Assembly (NCBI GenBank): GCA_963780545.1
Contig: CAWACK010000001.1
Span: 34,579-98,578, forward strand
DNA: 64,000 nucleotides
Origin: UBA8941 sp963780545
Lineage (GTDB): Archaea > Thermoproteota > Bathyarchaeia > TCS64
Direction of reading: 5' to 3'
Part shown: positions 27,470-37,027 of the stretch, one piece after another
Layout: the number at the start of each line of letters is the position of its first letter
Position numbering within the stretch: the first letter of the stretch is position 1
Translations under genes and position numbers: made by a program
The notes under the pieces: generated by a model
Told to the model about the DNA's origin: nothing
Databases searched by the model: none
Seen by the model: the letters and a program-made list of their open reading frames with translations, nothing else

Positions 27470-28440
27470 GTGTGTGTTTCGTCTCTGGTTTGGTGGTGGG
27501 GTTGTTAGTGGGCATTAAGTTTATGGTTTGTCTATGATGTCAAGTTGTTGATTGTGTGCTGGCGTATCTCGCGTTGGGTGGTCTGTTTCTGTCTTCTGTG
27601 GATTTCTGATGTGCTTTCTTGGGTGAGAATCTGCGCTTGAACTCGATTTAGGGACAGGGCAGCGCGCGCCGGTAGATATATTCCCAACAGATACACCGCC
27701 CAAACAGCTTAATGCTCCAACTCTCAGGCAGAATGCACCTACGTTCAGCTCGTTCACCAAGAAAGCGCAAATCTCTCTCAGAGAAAGGGCAGACTTCAAA
27801 CAATTTTTTCGCGCACGCGTTTCATCATCAACGTCAGATGATTAGTTATTGAAACCTGTGGGGCTTCTTTAGTCCCCTGATGCTAGTTAGACTTCCACCC
27901 TCGGCTCAGAAGGAAGCAGACTATGCTACGGCGTCCAACGATTTAAGGCGATTCTACGCGCGCTGGCTTGTCCCTAAAATGGTTAAAAATGGTCATAATC
28001 CTCATCAACGAATTCTGGGGCAATCCCGGGCATATCCAAAACCCCTCATCTTCAGTAGAACCCACCCCCTTCAACCCCACATAACAAGCAACTAGTCGAA
28101 ACAAATCGAAACCACACCCGTCGACGATTTTAGACGCTTCTCAGAGGCTAATCATGAGTCGAAAGGTGGCAAGTACTTGGATCATGGTATTTCAGGCCCT
28201 TCACAGCTGCTTACCATTCACATTCAGGCGCCTTTCCGCGGTTAAGTCTTATTGGGTCTCTCAGCGGGTTTATGATCCTTCTCGCCAATAAGCTCCATTA
28301 TTGGCTGAAAACGGGAATGTGAATTTAAAACCATTTTACACCAATAACGGGACAAGCCAGTGCACGCTCAACGAAGCTATTGCTACCTAAAGAAAATAAC
28401 ATCCATATGTTTTATCCTAGTACTTTAAACACTTTGAACA
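27470..28440. other. Non-coding stretch with IS ends
   Basis: Holds the right end of the broken IS (about 27647-27668) and the short inverted-repeat element 27958-28367. Two ORFs here (minus 27521-27799 and plus 27880-28095) lack homology and cross repeat sequence, so I do not call them. Confidence 0.5.
27958..28367. mobile_element. MITE-like element related to the resident IS
   Basis: Left end GCGCGCTGGCTTGTCCCTAA resembles the IS terminus GCGCGCTGCCTTGTCCCTAA. The right end is its inverse, sharing a perfect 12 bp CTGGCTTGTCCC (27963-27974 against 28349-28360). It is about 410 bp with no gene, consistent with a non-autonomous derivative. Two unrelated solo ends remain possible. Confidence 0.55.
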
Positions 28441-29397
28441 ATGGATGAGATTGATATAGCGCTCAGTCTGGCACTTCTCCAGAACAGCCGCACACCTTAC
28501 AGATCACTCGCATCCAAGCTCAACCTATCCGTAAATGCAATACACAAACGCACACAGGCGATGATCGAGTCCGGAGTCATAAGAGGATTCATAGCGAGAC
28601 CAAGTCTAAAACTAACAGGATCTCTACTTGCATACATCTACGGCCAAGCAAGGGCGGAGCCTCTAAACAACATATCAAATGCTCTCTCGAAGAGTGATTC
28701 AGTCTTCTGGGTAGCACAGGCTGGTGGAGGAAACATATACGTTGGCCTTTACATAAGAAGCCTCGAAGACCTCCCCAAGCAGGCAGAGTTCGTTAGGAAA
28801 ACGGCTGATATGCCTGATCCCGTAACTGGGATAGTAGGCAGCGGAGCTGTATCAGGTGTCGCTAGTCCACGCAGCGAGGAAATGGATATCCTCGACTGGA
28901 GAATAATCGACCAGCTGAGCAAAGATTCTAGGAAACAGCTCAACAATGTGGCATCCGACCTAGATGTCTCAGCCAAGACGATTAGGAGACGATTCATTTA
29001 CCTGGTTAAAAATTCTCTCATCGAGTTAACAATAGGATGATTTTCCGACGCATCGGATGATATAGTAAGTATCTTTCATGCGAGACTTGGCTCAGGCATA
29101 AGCATCGACTACAATACCCCGTACAAGACACTGGGGCAGAAACTACTCTTCCCAGTCACATTCATCAACATGCCAAACGAGTATCTACTATTCACGTGGA
29201 CCCGAACCATGAAGGAGCTAAGGGAGCTTAAAGGTAAAATCGAGTCTGATTCAAACTATTCGAACGTATCAATGAACATCCTATTCACAGGGGAGATATT
29301 TCCGACTTGGAGAGACGAGATCGCTTATGAAATGGGATACCCCCAAACTGAATGGCTAAAAAATAAATGGTCCTTTCGTCATCCAGAGGACATCTGA
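28441..29397 (+). pseudogene. Double-HTH Lrp/AsnC-type regulator with in-frame TGA
   Basis: The first 199 codons encode an AsnC-like winged helix (SLASKLNLSVNAIHKRTQAM), a linker domain and a second HTH (LNNVASDLDVSAKTIRRRF). A TGA at 29038-29040 interrupts, but the same frame continues through FSDASDDIVSIFHARLGSG to PNEYLLFTWTRTMKELREL and ends at 29397. The full length of about 318 residues is normal for archaeal two-HTH Lrp proteins. The residue at the stop is probably Trp (IELTIG-x-FSDAS), one base from TGG. It is a nonsense mutation or sequence error. TATA-like TTTTATCC about 30 bases upstream suggests a leaderless start. Confidence 0.75.
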
Positions 29398-29494
29398 AAC
29401 GCCCAAGAACTAGCCTAAATGCATCCTTTCTGAATACCCGCACTCTAACATACACCTATTAATAAAATATTGATCCTTGTTCTAGGTGTAAAAC

Positions 29495-30349
29495 GTGGAA
29501 ACAAATCATGGTAATTGGTTCACAACGAACTGGACTCGATTATTTGCATCAACATTTTTCTTAGCCGCTTTAATGTCGGTTGACTACTTCAACCTGGCCA
29601 TAAGCAAGTCTCTGCGAAGCGGGCCAATACAACTCCTCCTACTTGCCTTCATTGACTCAGTCGCTCTCTGCTACTTCGCCACCTCAACAAGTTGGGGTGG
29701 ATGGAGGGAGTGGCTCGCCATTTTCATGGTTTTCTTTGGGGTGAACTATCTCTTAACCGCGATGGAGACCATGTACCTCGGCAGCATTCTCCCTATCTCT
29801 GTAGCCTTGGGTCTCATCGTGAATGGAGGAGTTGTTTCCTCGCTGTATGCGGCCTTCCTAGTTCAAATCTTCCCAAATGCTACAACCAATGATCAAACAA
29901 ACAACATGCGGGTACCGATCCGAGCAAAGGGATTGGCCTTTAAAATAGTGGGGGGCAGCTTACTGTATTTGATGTTTTTCATGATCTTCGGGTTAGCCGT
30001 TTACATGCCGGTGGCAAGGTTTCTTGACCCAATTGCTCTGAGTCAGGAACAAGGTATAGTTGCCACTGGATCTGCAACGTGGGTTATTCCGATTGAACTC
30101 CTCCGTGGAGCGGTCTGGGTTGTGCTAGCTGTGCCAGTGGTTCTTTCGCTGAGCTATAATTGGAAGAGGACCGCTTTAATCGTCGCTATCCTTTTTGCGG
30201 TTCCCGTTTCAGCGGGTCTTCTTCTTTCCAGTGGGATGACCCTGGGTCTGATTGTTGCACACTTCGCTGAGCTATTCCTCGAGAACGTCGTCTTTGGTGT
30301 CTGTGTGGCATGGATTCTCCAACTTCGACCTAGTACGCACATGAGTTGA
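29495..30349 (+). CDS. Polytopic membrane protein, unknown
   Basis: 284 residues with about seven or eight hydrophobic segments (for example AFIDSVALCYFATS, LLYLMFFMIFGLAVYMPVA and AVWVVLAVPVVLSLSY) and a short loop rich in Asn/Thr near residue 128. The start is GTG, with TATA-like ATAAAATA at about 29461-29468. No transporter motif recognised. It follows the broken regulator and precedes the convergent surface protein genes. Confidence 0.65.
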   Translation: METNHGNWFTTNWTRLFASTFFLAALMSVDYFNLAISKSLRSGPIQLLLLAFIDSVALCYFATSTSWGGWREWLAIFMVFFGVNYLLTAMETMYLGSILPISVALGLIVNGGVVSSLYAAFLVQIFPNATTNDQTNNMRVPIRAKGLAFKIVGGSLLYLMFFMIFGLAVYMPVARFLDPIALSQEQGIVATGSATWVIPIELLRGAVWVVLAVPVVLSLSYNWKRTALIVAILFAVPVSAGLLLSSGMTLGLIVAHFAELFLENVVFGVCVAWILQLRPSTHMS

Positions 30350-30496
30350 CTGACGCGTTTCATTTTTAAAGATAATAGAGGTAATACCAGGGATGAGCCA
30401 GCCAAAAATCCTCAGAGGAAACCTGAAAGGAGACTTGTTGAAGGGAAGAAAAGTAATCGCAACGGGAGCAGGCAGGGGCGTCGGTTTGCACGCGCG

Positions 30497-32044
30497 CTAG
30501 GATAGTATGCGGAAAGGTGCTTGGAAGTTTGATAGTTGAGCGGTTCCCCAATAGATCGTGAGTGGTGACGATAATGAAAGGATTGTAACTGACACATAGC
30601 TATTCAGAGGAATACTAACCTGAGCACCAGTAGCGCTGACCGCAATCTGGTTCTTAGTGATCCCGATAGTCGGGGTCTGAACATTAGATGCAACGGTAGT
30701 CAGAACGTTACCCGATGAGTCTGTAATAACGATGGATATACTCGCGGTGGCTGAAGGCGTAGTCATCGACCCAATATTGACGGTTGGCATAACGTTGCTA
30801 GGAGGATATGCCCTCGTCCTCCCCCATCTGAAAACACTGCTAGCTACGACACCATTAGATTGGCCGATATATATTCTGTAATTAGCTATAGCGGCTCCAT
30901 TATACGTACTCGAATACGTATGCCCTGCTCCATCCATGAAATACTGGCTTGCTTGTGCTATCCACGTTACCTGCCAGATCCCAGTCGGGAAAGTTGCTTG
31001 GGTTATTGTAGTAAGTCCTGTCCCAGAGCCCGTGGAGGCCTCGTACGTAATGTAGTCGGTGCCAGCGTACCAATCCATTGAGTAACCGGTGTAAGGCGCG
31101 ACGAATCCGTTTAGCGATGTAGTGGTTGCTACCCCCAGAATTGAGTCGCCTGTACTCGTATAGGTTTCAGCCACCTGTGGATACGTCTGCGTCGCTGAAA
31201 TCACGAACCCGTAGGCGTTTGAGGCTGTGCTGGTGGTTGTCACCGTTAACCCGTTGTTCACCGTGATGGAGGCGCCGGAGCTTCCGAGGATCTGCGTCCA
31301 CTTCGCGTTGAGGGATGTTCCCTTGAAGTCGTCGTAGAAGTTGAAGACATTCGCACCATTATCGTATTGCCCATATGTTGTCGAGAGGTTGGGTGAGTCT
31401 CCCCAGTAGTTGCCGTCGTATGTCGTGCTTGTCGGTAGGAACGCCATGTATATCGTCAGCGTCCCTCCGCCACTGGAGATGGGGCTGGTTAACCTCACCC
31501 AAGCGGTGGCTGACGTAGCTGTGTTTGAGAGTGATGGTGTGCAAGATTCGAGCCATGCGTAGAGTGGTGTGTTGCATGAGCTATCTGAGTAGAACCTGAT
31601 GTTTCCCAGATCTGAGGCCTCGTAGCTTGAGTATGTGGAGGGGTTCCAAGTGATCTTCTGCTGAAAGGGGTTGGGTGTGCTTGATGTCTGAGAATTAGTG
31701 ATGGTGATGGGGAGGTCATTTAACGCACTAACCGAGAGTGCACCCCAGAGATCAACCACCCATTTGCCGGCACTGATCGTTGTGGCGCTGGTGAATTGTG
31801 GTGACCATAGGTAACCCGTGGAACCCATGCTGATTGTATATGAGCCTGTCCCCCCTGGAGGGGTTAGGGCGGTATTCGTGCTTGGGGTTGAGCTAGATGG
31901 CCCTGAGACCGTCTCGAAGTAGACGTATGTTAATGCGCCTGATTTAGTTTGGCTACTCTTTTGTGTGACTGGTACATTAGTGGCGTAAGAAGACAAGATT
32001 AAGGCGGCTAAGAATATTAGGATAGCCGGAGTCACCCATTTCAC
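30497..32044 (-). CDS. Secreted surface protein with DUF2341-like domain
   Basis: 515 residues, starting with a membrane/signal segment (ILIFLAALILSSYA). Rich in Ser, Thr and Gly with almost no charge, as in archaeal adhesins or S-layer-associated proteins. A DUF2341-like region is visible (YDDFKGTSLNAKWTQILGSS as the lectin-like core start, and the preceding RFYSDSSCNTPLYAWLESC with two cysteines). The end (FRILS) has no obvious anchor. Probably attached to the cell surface by its N-terminal segment. With the next two genes it forms a secreted-protein block. Confidence 0.7.
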   Translation of the reverse strand: MKWVTPAILIFLAALILSSYATNVPVTQKSSQTKSGALTYVYFETVSGPSSSTPSTNTALTPPGGTGSYTISMGSTGYLWSPQFTSATTISAGKWVVDLWGALSVSALNDLPITITNSQTSSTPNPFQQKITWNPSTYSSYEASDLGNIRFYSDSSCNTPLYAWLESCTPSLSNTATSATAWVRLTSPISSGGGTLTIYMAFLPTSTTYDGNYWGDSPNLSTTYGQYDNGANVFNFYDDFKGTSLNAKWTQILGSSGASITVNNGLTVTTTSTASNAYGFVISATQTYPQVAETYTSTGDSILGVATTTSLNGFVAPYTGYSMDWYAGTDYITYEASTGSGTGLTTITQATFPTGIWQVTWIAQASQYFMDGAGHTYSSTYNGAAIANYRIYIGQSNGVVASSVFRWGRTRAYPPSNVMPTVNIGSMTTPSATASISIVITDSSGNVLTTVASNVQTPTIGITKNQIAVSATGAQVSIPLNSYVSVTILSLSSPLTIYWGTAQLSNFQAPFRILS

Positions 32045-32107
32045 TCTTCATTCACCACTATTCCACAGAGACGATACTGAAGGTTAGACCTTCAACTCCC
32101 TTCCTAA

Positions 32108-32626
32108 CTATGCTACTGTGATGTTTATTCCAACTGGTGCGTTAAACGTCGTCACACCGGTGTCAAGCAGAAACGTCACCGTCTGGCCCGCCGTGATCGG
32201 GCTTAGAGTCGTGAAGGTCAGTGAGCCGAGTGTTGTGTAGCCTGAGCCGGTGTTCCAGTTGACTGTGTACGTGTATGTTGTGCTCGGTGACGCCGCCGCT
32301 GTGAGGGTCAGTGTGACTGAGTAGTACCAGTGGCCGGCTGTTTGGGCCGTCTGGCATGTGCCCCCATTCGCCCACGTGTAGGGTTGAGATGAGGCTGATC
32401 CACTGCTCTGCACGACTAGGAAGCCGTTGCTGACCGCTGTGAAGCCGCCTACGACGTTGAAGTAGACGCCTTGCTGCGTTTGATACGTGGTTTGGGTCAC
32501 GTTAACCGACGCTGCATATCCGCCGATAGATATGAATGAGATTGCTAGTATTGGCAGTAGTATCTTCAGCGATAGCATGTTTTTTAGTCTGAATCGTCTT
32601 CTGCGTGGATGCCTCTCTGTACTCAT
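32108..32626 (-). CDS. Secreted Thr/Ser-rich protein
   Basis: 172 residues: a basic N-terminus (RHPRRRRFRLK), one hydrophobic segment (LKILLPILAISFISIGGYA), then a low-charge beta-rich domain similar in style to the start of the neighbouring 515-residue protein (both have VTQ...T near the mature N-terminus). It may be a pilin-like or adhesin subunit; no prepilin peptidase site is evident. Confidence 0.65.
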   Translation of the reverse strand: MSTERHPRRRRFRLKNMLSLKILLPILAISFISIGGYAASVNVTQTTYQTQQGVYFNVVGGFTAVSNGFLVVQSSGSASSQPYTWANGGTCQTAQTAGHWYYSVTLTLTAAASPSTTYTYTVNWNTGSGYTTLGSLTFTTLSPITAGQTVTFLLDTGVTTFNAPVGINITVA

Positions 32627-32752
32627 GATATGGTTCGGTGATATAGATTATTTTAGTATTATAAGTAAAACGGAAAATAAATCTATATTAGTAATCTATC
32701 TGTCACTTTCACGCACGCATCACTTGAACTATAGTGGCCTACAAAGTCACAA

Positions 32753-33514
32753 CTACAGTAAGAGCGACTGTAATCCCTGTTCCCTTTTGAACCGCCTCTT
32801 TCTCAACACTACTCTCAAGAAATACGCCACAAAGAAAAATGCTAGACAAACACCCACAATCGGAAGAAATTCTTCGAAGGCACTCGTTATTCCGCCAGTG
32901 TTAGTGGCTGGGGCAGCGCCTGGCCCCCAAACCTTGAAGGCGTAGTCCACCGTTGTTGGGTTGCTTGGGAAATACCATATGGTTGCATCCCCGATGGTTT
33001 GGCCCTGCAGAAATGATTGAGTCTTATTAAGAGGATTCTTGCTCAGGAACCCGTCAAAGGCGACCCCCGCTTGTCCAGCTGCGATGTCAAAGATCAGCAC
33101 AATCGCGTAAGTCGTCCCGGAGTTTACGGTAATTACCCTATTCATGGTGATGTTGTACCACATGTGAGAGGCCGTGAGGATTGAACTATCCAAGACTCCT
33201 GAGGCGTAAACCTGTGGGGGATTTGGGTACAGAGGCTTACCGTCAACATCCGTTCCAACAATCTCCACGTTTATGGGCCCAGAGGTTTGGGCATTGACGT
33301 AATATAATTTAAGTGAGATAATGGAGACGGTGTGCGAAACCGAAGGCGTGAATGTTTGGGCGTTAAAAGTGTTGGAGCCACCAGCGTCAATATCCTGAAC
33401 GGTGGCGGGGACACTTTCATATAATATATTGGGGACCGCGCTTGCTATTTCAGTGGCCAACAAACAACTTATTAGGGTTATGGATAGACTGAGTCCCCAT
33501 AGTTCCTTTTCCAC
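32753..33514 (-). CDS. Secreted protein with C-terminal membrane anchor
   Basis: 253 residues: signal peptide (LSITLISCLLATEIASA), a beta-sandwich-like domain (AQTFTPSVSHTVSIISLKLY; SGTTYAIVLIFD), then a C-terminal helix (LPIVGVCLAFFFVAYFLRVV) followed by a basic tail RKRRFKRE. The topology places the domain outside the cell. The pattern QTFTPS...ISLKLY resembles choice-of-anchor/carbohydrate-binding modules, but I cannot name the family. Confidence 0.65.
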   Translation of the reverse strand: MEKELWGLSLSITLISCLLATEIASAVPNILYESVPATVQDIDAGGSNTFNAQTFTPSVSHTVSIISLKLYYVNAQTSGPINVEIVGTDVDGKPLYPNPPQVYASGVLDSSILTASHMWYNITMNRVITVNSGTTYAIVLIFDIAAGQAGVAFDGFLSKNPLNKTQSFLQGQTIGDATIWYFPSNPTTVDYAFKVWGPGAAPATNTGGITSAFEEFLPIVGVCLAFFFVAYFLRVVLRKRRFKREQGLQSLLL

Positions 33515-33753
33515 GTTTTAGATTCCCATCTCTATCATGCGTTGCAGTATTGAATTTAAAAAATAATCCATAAGGCGTAAAGAATCTTGTGTTCGTGGTT
33601 TAGATGCAGTGGCGAATATATGGTTCACGGTGCTACCGCACACGCATCTGCGAGAGTCTTCCCGTTCAAGCCCACATGTGGACGTTTGTAGTTGTGATAA
33701 ATTTGGTCTCCAGCAGTCACGATTTTAAGCTCCCAAACAGAATTTTATTAACA

Positions 33754-33975
33754 ATGAAGCAAAGGACACTGCTTGCGGTGGCTGTCATTATAATTATCTT
33801 CGTGGTCTTCGTCCCAGTAGTTCCACTGATGCACACCAACCCAGTTATTCTAGTGACATACCCTCCTTTCGCATTCACGGGTTCGGTTAGCTTCGCAGTC
33901 CTAGGGTTTGGAGTGGCCGTAAACGGAGTCGGGCAATGGAGCTTCTATATCAATCCAGCATCACACTATTTTTGA
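33754..33975 (+). CDS. Small single-span membrane protein
   Basis: 73 residues: basic start KQRT, a strong hydrophobic helix (LAVAVIIIIFVVFVPVVPL), then a short outer segment. Longer upstream in-frame starts exist (33604), but the hydrophobic N-terminus fits ATG 33754. Unknown function. Confidence 0.45.
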   Translation: MKQRTLLAVAVIIIIFVVFVPVVPLMHTNPVILVTYPPFAFTGSVSFAVLGFGVAVNGVGQWSFYINPASHYF

Positions 33976-34282
33976 GCCATTTGGTAAAACTTGTGTAATT
34001 TCAAGATTTAATCCATACTCGCGATCGACTTAGCTTTTAAGCCCCTGAACACCAACTCCAATTTGCACTACTTGGTGGTCTCCATCACCTGCAGCTGGAG
34101 GCGGGGCGAAGAGCCCCCAAATAACTTATTTTTTTTTCTCAATGATTGGATCAAATATCCGAGGGCCTAGGAGCCCTGCCACATTCTGAAAATCAATTCG
34201 GGCGCGCCTATATGAAGTCGTATTTAGCAGTATCCTCCATCCAAGATATCCCACCGTGAATCAACTGCACGCGCCTATCTGC
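33976..34282. other. Non-coding stretch before the intact IS
   Basis: Contains the second copy of the dispersed repeat and a T-rich tract (TTATTTTTTTTTCTC near 34127). No gene. Confidence 0.5.
34202..34280. repeat. Dispersed repeat, copy 2
   Basis: First 26 bases identical to 26103-26128, with weaker similarity to GCGCCTATCTGC at its end, directly abutting the left end of the insertion sequence. Confidence 0.7.
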
Positions 34283-35554
34283 GCGCGCTGCCTTGTCCCT
34301 AAATTCAGAATAAACTTATCTTAACAGTTAGGGCCTCGTCAACCATGGCGGGAACCATAGGAGGTCCGATCCATAGGACAGGACGAACACGAGACCCTTG
34401 AGACACTCTTCAGAAACGTCGACTTAAGCATTGCCCAGAAACAGCTCATCGGTTGCTACCACACGACAGGAGCCGGCAGACCACCCAGAAACCCACTCGG
34501 CATCCTCCGAGCCCTACTTGTGATGAGGCTGAAAGGCATCCGAAGCCTCCGCGAGCTCACCAGGATCCTCGACGTCGACCGGCGCCTCAGACGTCTCTGC
34601 CTCATACACGGAGACCAGAAGAGCTACCCGCGGTCCGTCATCAGCCGCTTCACGAGGAGAGTCGGAGCAGAAACCCTCCAGCTCATCATCGAGGAGAAGG
34701 TGATCAAGCTTCTCAGAAGCCGGTCAGCTGAGGTGGACCTGCTCCTGGACGCGAGCTTCGTGAAGGCCAGGAGCATCAGACACCCAGACAACGGTAGAGT
34801 CGCGTACTCTGACCCTGACGCCCTTGTGGGGAGGAACAGCCGTGGCTACGACCTCGGCTACAAGCTCCACGTGGCGGTGGACCACCGATCGATGCTGCCA
34901 ATAGCATCCATCTTGGCTCCTGCCAACGACAACGAGAAGAAGCAAGCACCGTCCCTCATCGAGAAGGCCAGGGCGGTGCTTAGCAGGTTCGGTGGAAAGA
35001 TCAGGAGTCTGGTGGCTGACAGCCAATACAGCAGCAGGGCCGTCAGAGAACTGGCTGAGTCTGTGATCCCTTACACGGCGAATCAGGCTGGTGAGGGTGT
35101 GCTGAGGGTCGACAGGAGGTTCCGGACCCACGGTCCGGCTGAGTTGGTGGCGGAGTACCATAAGCGTCCGCTGGTGGAGTCGGTGTTCAGCTGGTTGAAG
35201 ACCCAGTACGGGCTGACCGTGAACAACGTGAGGAGGCTTGGGTGCGTGTCGGTGTACGCTCAGTTGAGTCTCCTCTGCCACGTGTTGGTCAGGGAGGCAG
35301 CTGAGGGTCTGGGTCGGCCTGAGAAGGCGGTCTCGCCCACGTTCTTTAACGTGTGAGGGTCTCGTCGTGTGGCTTCTTGTTGGGCGGCTAGTGGATAGAG
35401 GGTTTGTTGGCTTTTTCGAGGCTTTCTATGTGGGTGGTTGGTGTTGCTGCTGTGTTTTATGAGGGTGTCAGATGGTGTTTGTGGGGCTCGTTTTTTATGT
35501 GGTTTGTTAGTGGAGCTGTCGTTTGGCGTCTAATTTAGGGACAAGGCAGCGCGC
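34283..35554 (+). mobile_element. Insertion sequence with perfect 23 bp terminal inverted repeats
   Basis: Left end 34283-34305 starts GCGCGCTGCCTTGTCCCTAA; the right end 35532-35554 is its exact reverse complement over 23 bases. Length 1272 bp with one DDE transposase. No target-site duplication is obvious. It is related to the broken copy at 26.9-27.7 kb. Confidence 0.88.
34345..35356 (+). CDS. DDE transposase (IS4/IS5-like), N-terminal frameshift likely
   Basis: The core frame encodes LLDASFVKARS (first catalytic Asp), GYKLHVAVDHRSMLPIAS, LVADSQYSSRAVREL (second Asp) and HKRPLVESVFSWLKTQYGL (Glu). Upstream, the same frame reads through ETLFRNVDLSIAQKQL and GAGRPPRNPLGILRALLV, clearly coding but without a start codon. 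ATG 34345 is in another frame, so a one-base shift near 34360-34400 separates start and body, either an error, decay or programmed frameshifting. Confidence 0.8.
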
Positions 35555-35565
35555 TTGTACGAGAG

Positions 35566-36387
35566 CTATGCCAATTTAGGAATAGGCCATTCAGTAGGAG
35601 ATATGACATTGTTTTGTATTATCTTAATTATCCTTCTGCGAATATCATCAGGTGTGAACTGAGGATGGTTGGTTATGATTATCCTTCTGTGCCCAGATTT
35701 TAGATGAATCCATAGGTCTTTACGTTTTATTGAATTATCCTCATAGGTAAAGGTGTTCAATAAATCATCATAACCATCACCTAAAAAGAGCCTAGCAAGT
35801 GCATAATCATTTTTCTTTCCAGCAAACACGATAATATTTTGTGCATCAACTTCAGGAGCAATAATCTCTTGATAAATCCACTTTTGTTTCTGAATACAAT
35901 TCCTCGATAATTCCTCTGTTAAACGATAAGGAGAGTCACAAAAGTCTTTTTCAGTAGCACCCTTTTTCCTCGACTGGCACTTATTGAGGTTTGAATAAGC
36001 TATTCTGGTAAATGCATTTTCTGCACTTGTAGATAATACTTCCGTAGAAATGGAGTTTACCCAGCCCCAGAATGGACTATATCTTTTTATTCCCTTTGAA
36101 TCAGTTACCTTTTTATCTATAAATAATTCTTTGATATATTTTGTAGAGAACTTTCCATAATCGGTATTAGAGTACTCTTTTCTTAGATCATTACAGTAGG
36201 TTTCTATACCTACAAACATTAATCTATGACTATCTTTGTGGAAGTTTGGTCCAATGTATGGCATCGGATCAGGTTGACTTATTTCTAATTTTTTACTAAC
36301 CTTATAGAAGCATTCTTTACAAGTATCATCTTTAAAACCATGATACAGTCGGTCTCTGAATTCTCGTGTACTAAGATTTTCTTCCAT
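35566..36387 (-). CDS. Uracil-DNA-glycosylase-fold-like hypothetical protein
   Basis: 273 residues, AT-rich codons unlike the flanking IS. A CxxC (CKECFYKV, about 22-25) near the N-terminus is followed by HRLMFVGIETYCN, then YSNLNKC, NIIVFAGKKNDYALARLFLG and IIITNHPQFTPDD. The order (FVG-e, an s/tNxxKC segment, a late NHPQ) recalls the uracil-DNA glycosylase superfamily of FeS type, but the catalytic residues are not convincing, so a relative of unknown activity is meant. It is divergent from the next gene and sits within 2.3 kb of the right attachment site: cargo. Confidence 0.5.
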   Translation of the reverse strand: MEENLSTREFRDRLYHGFKDDTCKECFYKVSKKLEISQPDPMPYIGPNFHKDSHRLMFVGIETYCNDLRKEYSNTDYGKFSTKYIKELFIDKKVTDSKGIKRYSPFWGWVNSISTEVLSTSAENAFTRIAYSNLNKCQSRKKGATEKDFCDSPYRLTEELSRNCIQKQKWIYQEIIAPEVDAQNIIVFAGKKNDYALARLFLGDGYDDLLNTFTYEDNSIKRKDLWIHLKSGHRRIIITNHPQFTPDDIRRRIIKIIQNNVISPTEWPIPKLA

Positions 36388-36475
36388 ATTAACATCAATA
36401 ATCTTATATCTGTAGGATATATTTATGCGCTCGTGACATAAATTTTATATTTTATGTAACTATTAGTATAATTCA
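36388..36475. promoter_or_regulatory. Divergent promoter region of the AT-rich gene pair
   Basis: The minus strand has ATAAATATAT (36417-36426) 30-40 bases before the UDG-like start; the plus strand has TTTTATATTTTA (36442-36453) about 28 bases before the ATG at 36476. Both are good archaeal TATA candidates and nearly adjacent, so the two genes may be co-regulated. Confidence 0.5.
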
Positions 36476-37027
36476 ATGTCAGCTTTTTTAGATGCGTCTG
36501 AAAATTTAGAGTATATAGGATTATTTATTTGTGAAAATAAAATTACTTCTTCTTTATTTCAATATATTAAAAAAGAAGTTGGATATATTCATATGTGCGA
36601 ATTAAATCGAATAGGTAGAGAAAAAGCAATTCGTCGGTTTTATCAAGGTTTAAAAAAATATAAGATTGATATTAAAATGTACAGTATAACAACGGAATAT
36701 GATAAAATTTATAATAATTTAAAGGAGAACAATATTTACGCCCAAGATCCTTCTTTAAAAAATAAATTAAATAGAGCTTTAGCTAAATCGATTTTAGATA
36801 TTTTTTCAAGAGAAAAGATAACGGATTTTTTTTATGATAAAGAATTTATTCCTGTTTTTAATGAAGTTAGAATATATAAAAAAAATCATTATTTAACATC
36901 TCTCTCAGATGTAATTGCTTGGATTGATCATAAGGAAAGTAAAAGTAAGAAAATCTATAAAAAACAATCATTTATAGAAATTATTAATATAAATTTATCG
37001 TCTACGTTAACTAAATATTATAAATAA
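36476..37027 (+). CDS. AT-rich hypothetical protein
   Basis: 183 residues of very AT-rich sequence (Lys, Ile, Asn and Tyr dominate), strongly unlike the chromosome and suggesting recent transfer. The start AFLDASENLEYIGLFICENK and the later ITDFFYDKEFIPVF faintly resemble RNase H-fold DUF3800-type proteins (an early FxD and a later D-x-E), but this is too weak to name. Divergently paired with the UDG-like gene. Confidence 0.6.
   Translation: MSAFLDASENLEYIGLFICENKITSSLFQYIKKEVGYIHMCELNRIGREKAIRRFYQGLKKYKIDIKMYSITTEYDKIYNNLKENNIYAQDPSLKNKLNRALAKSILDIFSREKITDFFYDKEFIPVFNEVRIYKKNHYLTSLSDVIAWIDHKESKSKKIYKKQSFIEIININLSSTLTKYYK

Noticed and set aside
27521..28095. Two ORFs (minus 27521-27799, plus 27880-28095)
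   Set aside because: They cross IS ends and repeat sequence and show no conserved pattern.
28441..29397. Selenocysteine or UGA recoding in the Lrp gene
   Set aside because: No SECIS-like hairpin seen, the residue expected is not Cys/Sec, and UGA terminates other genes here.
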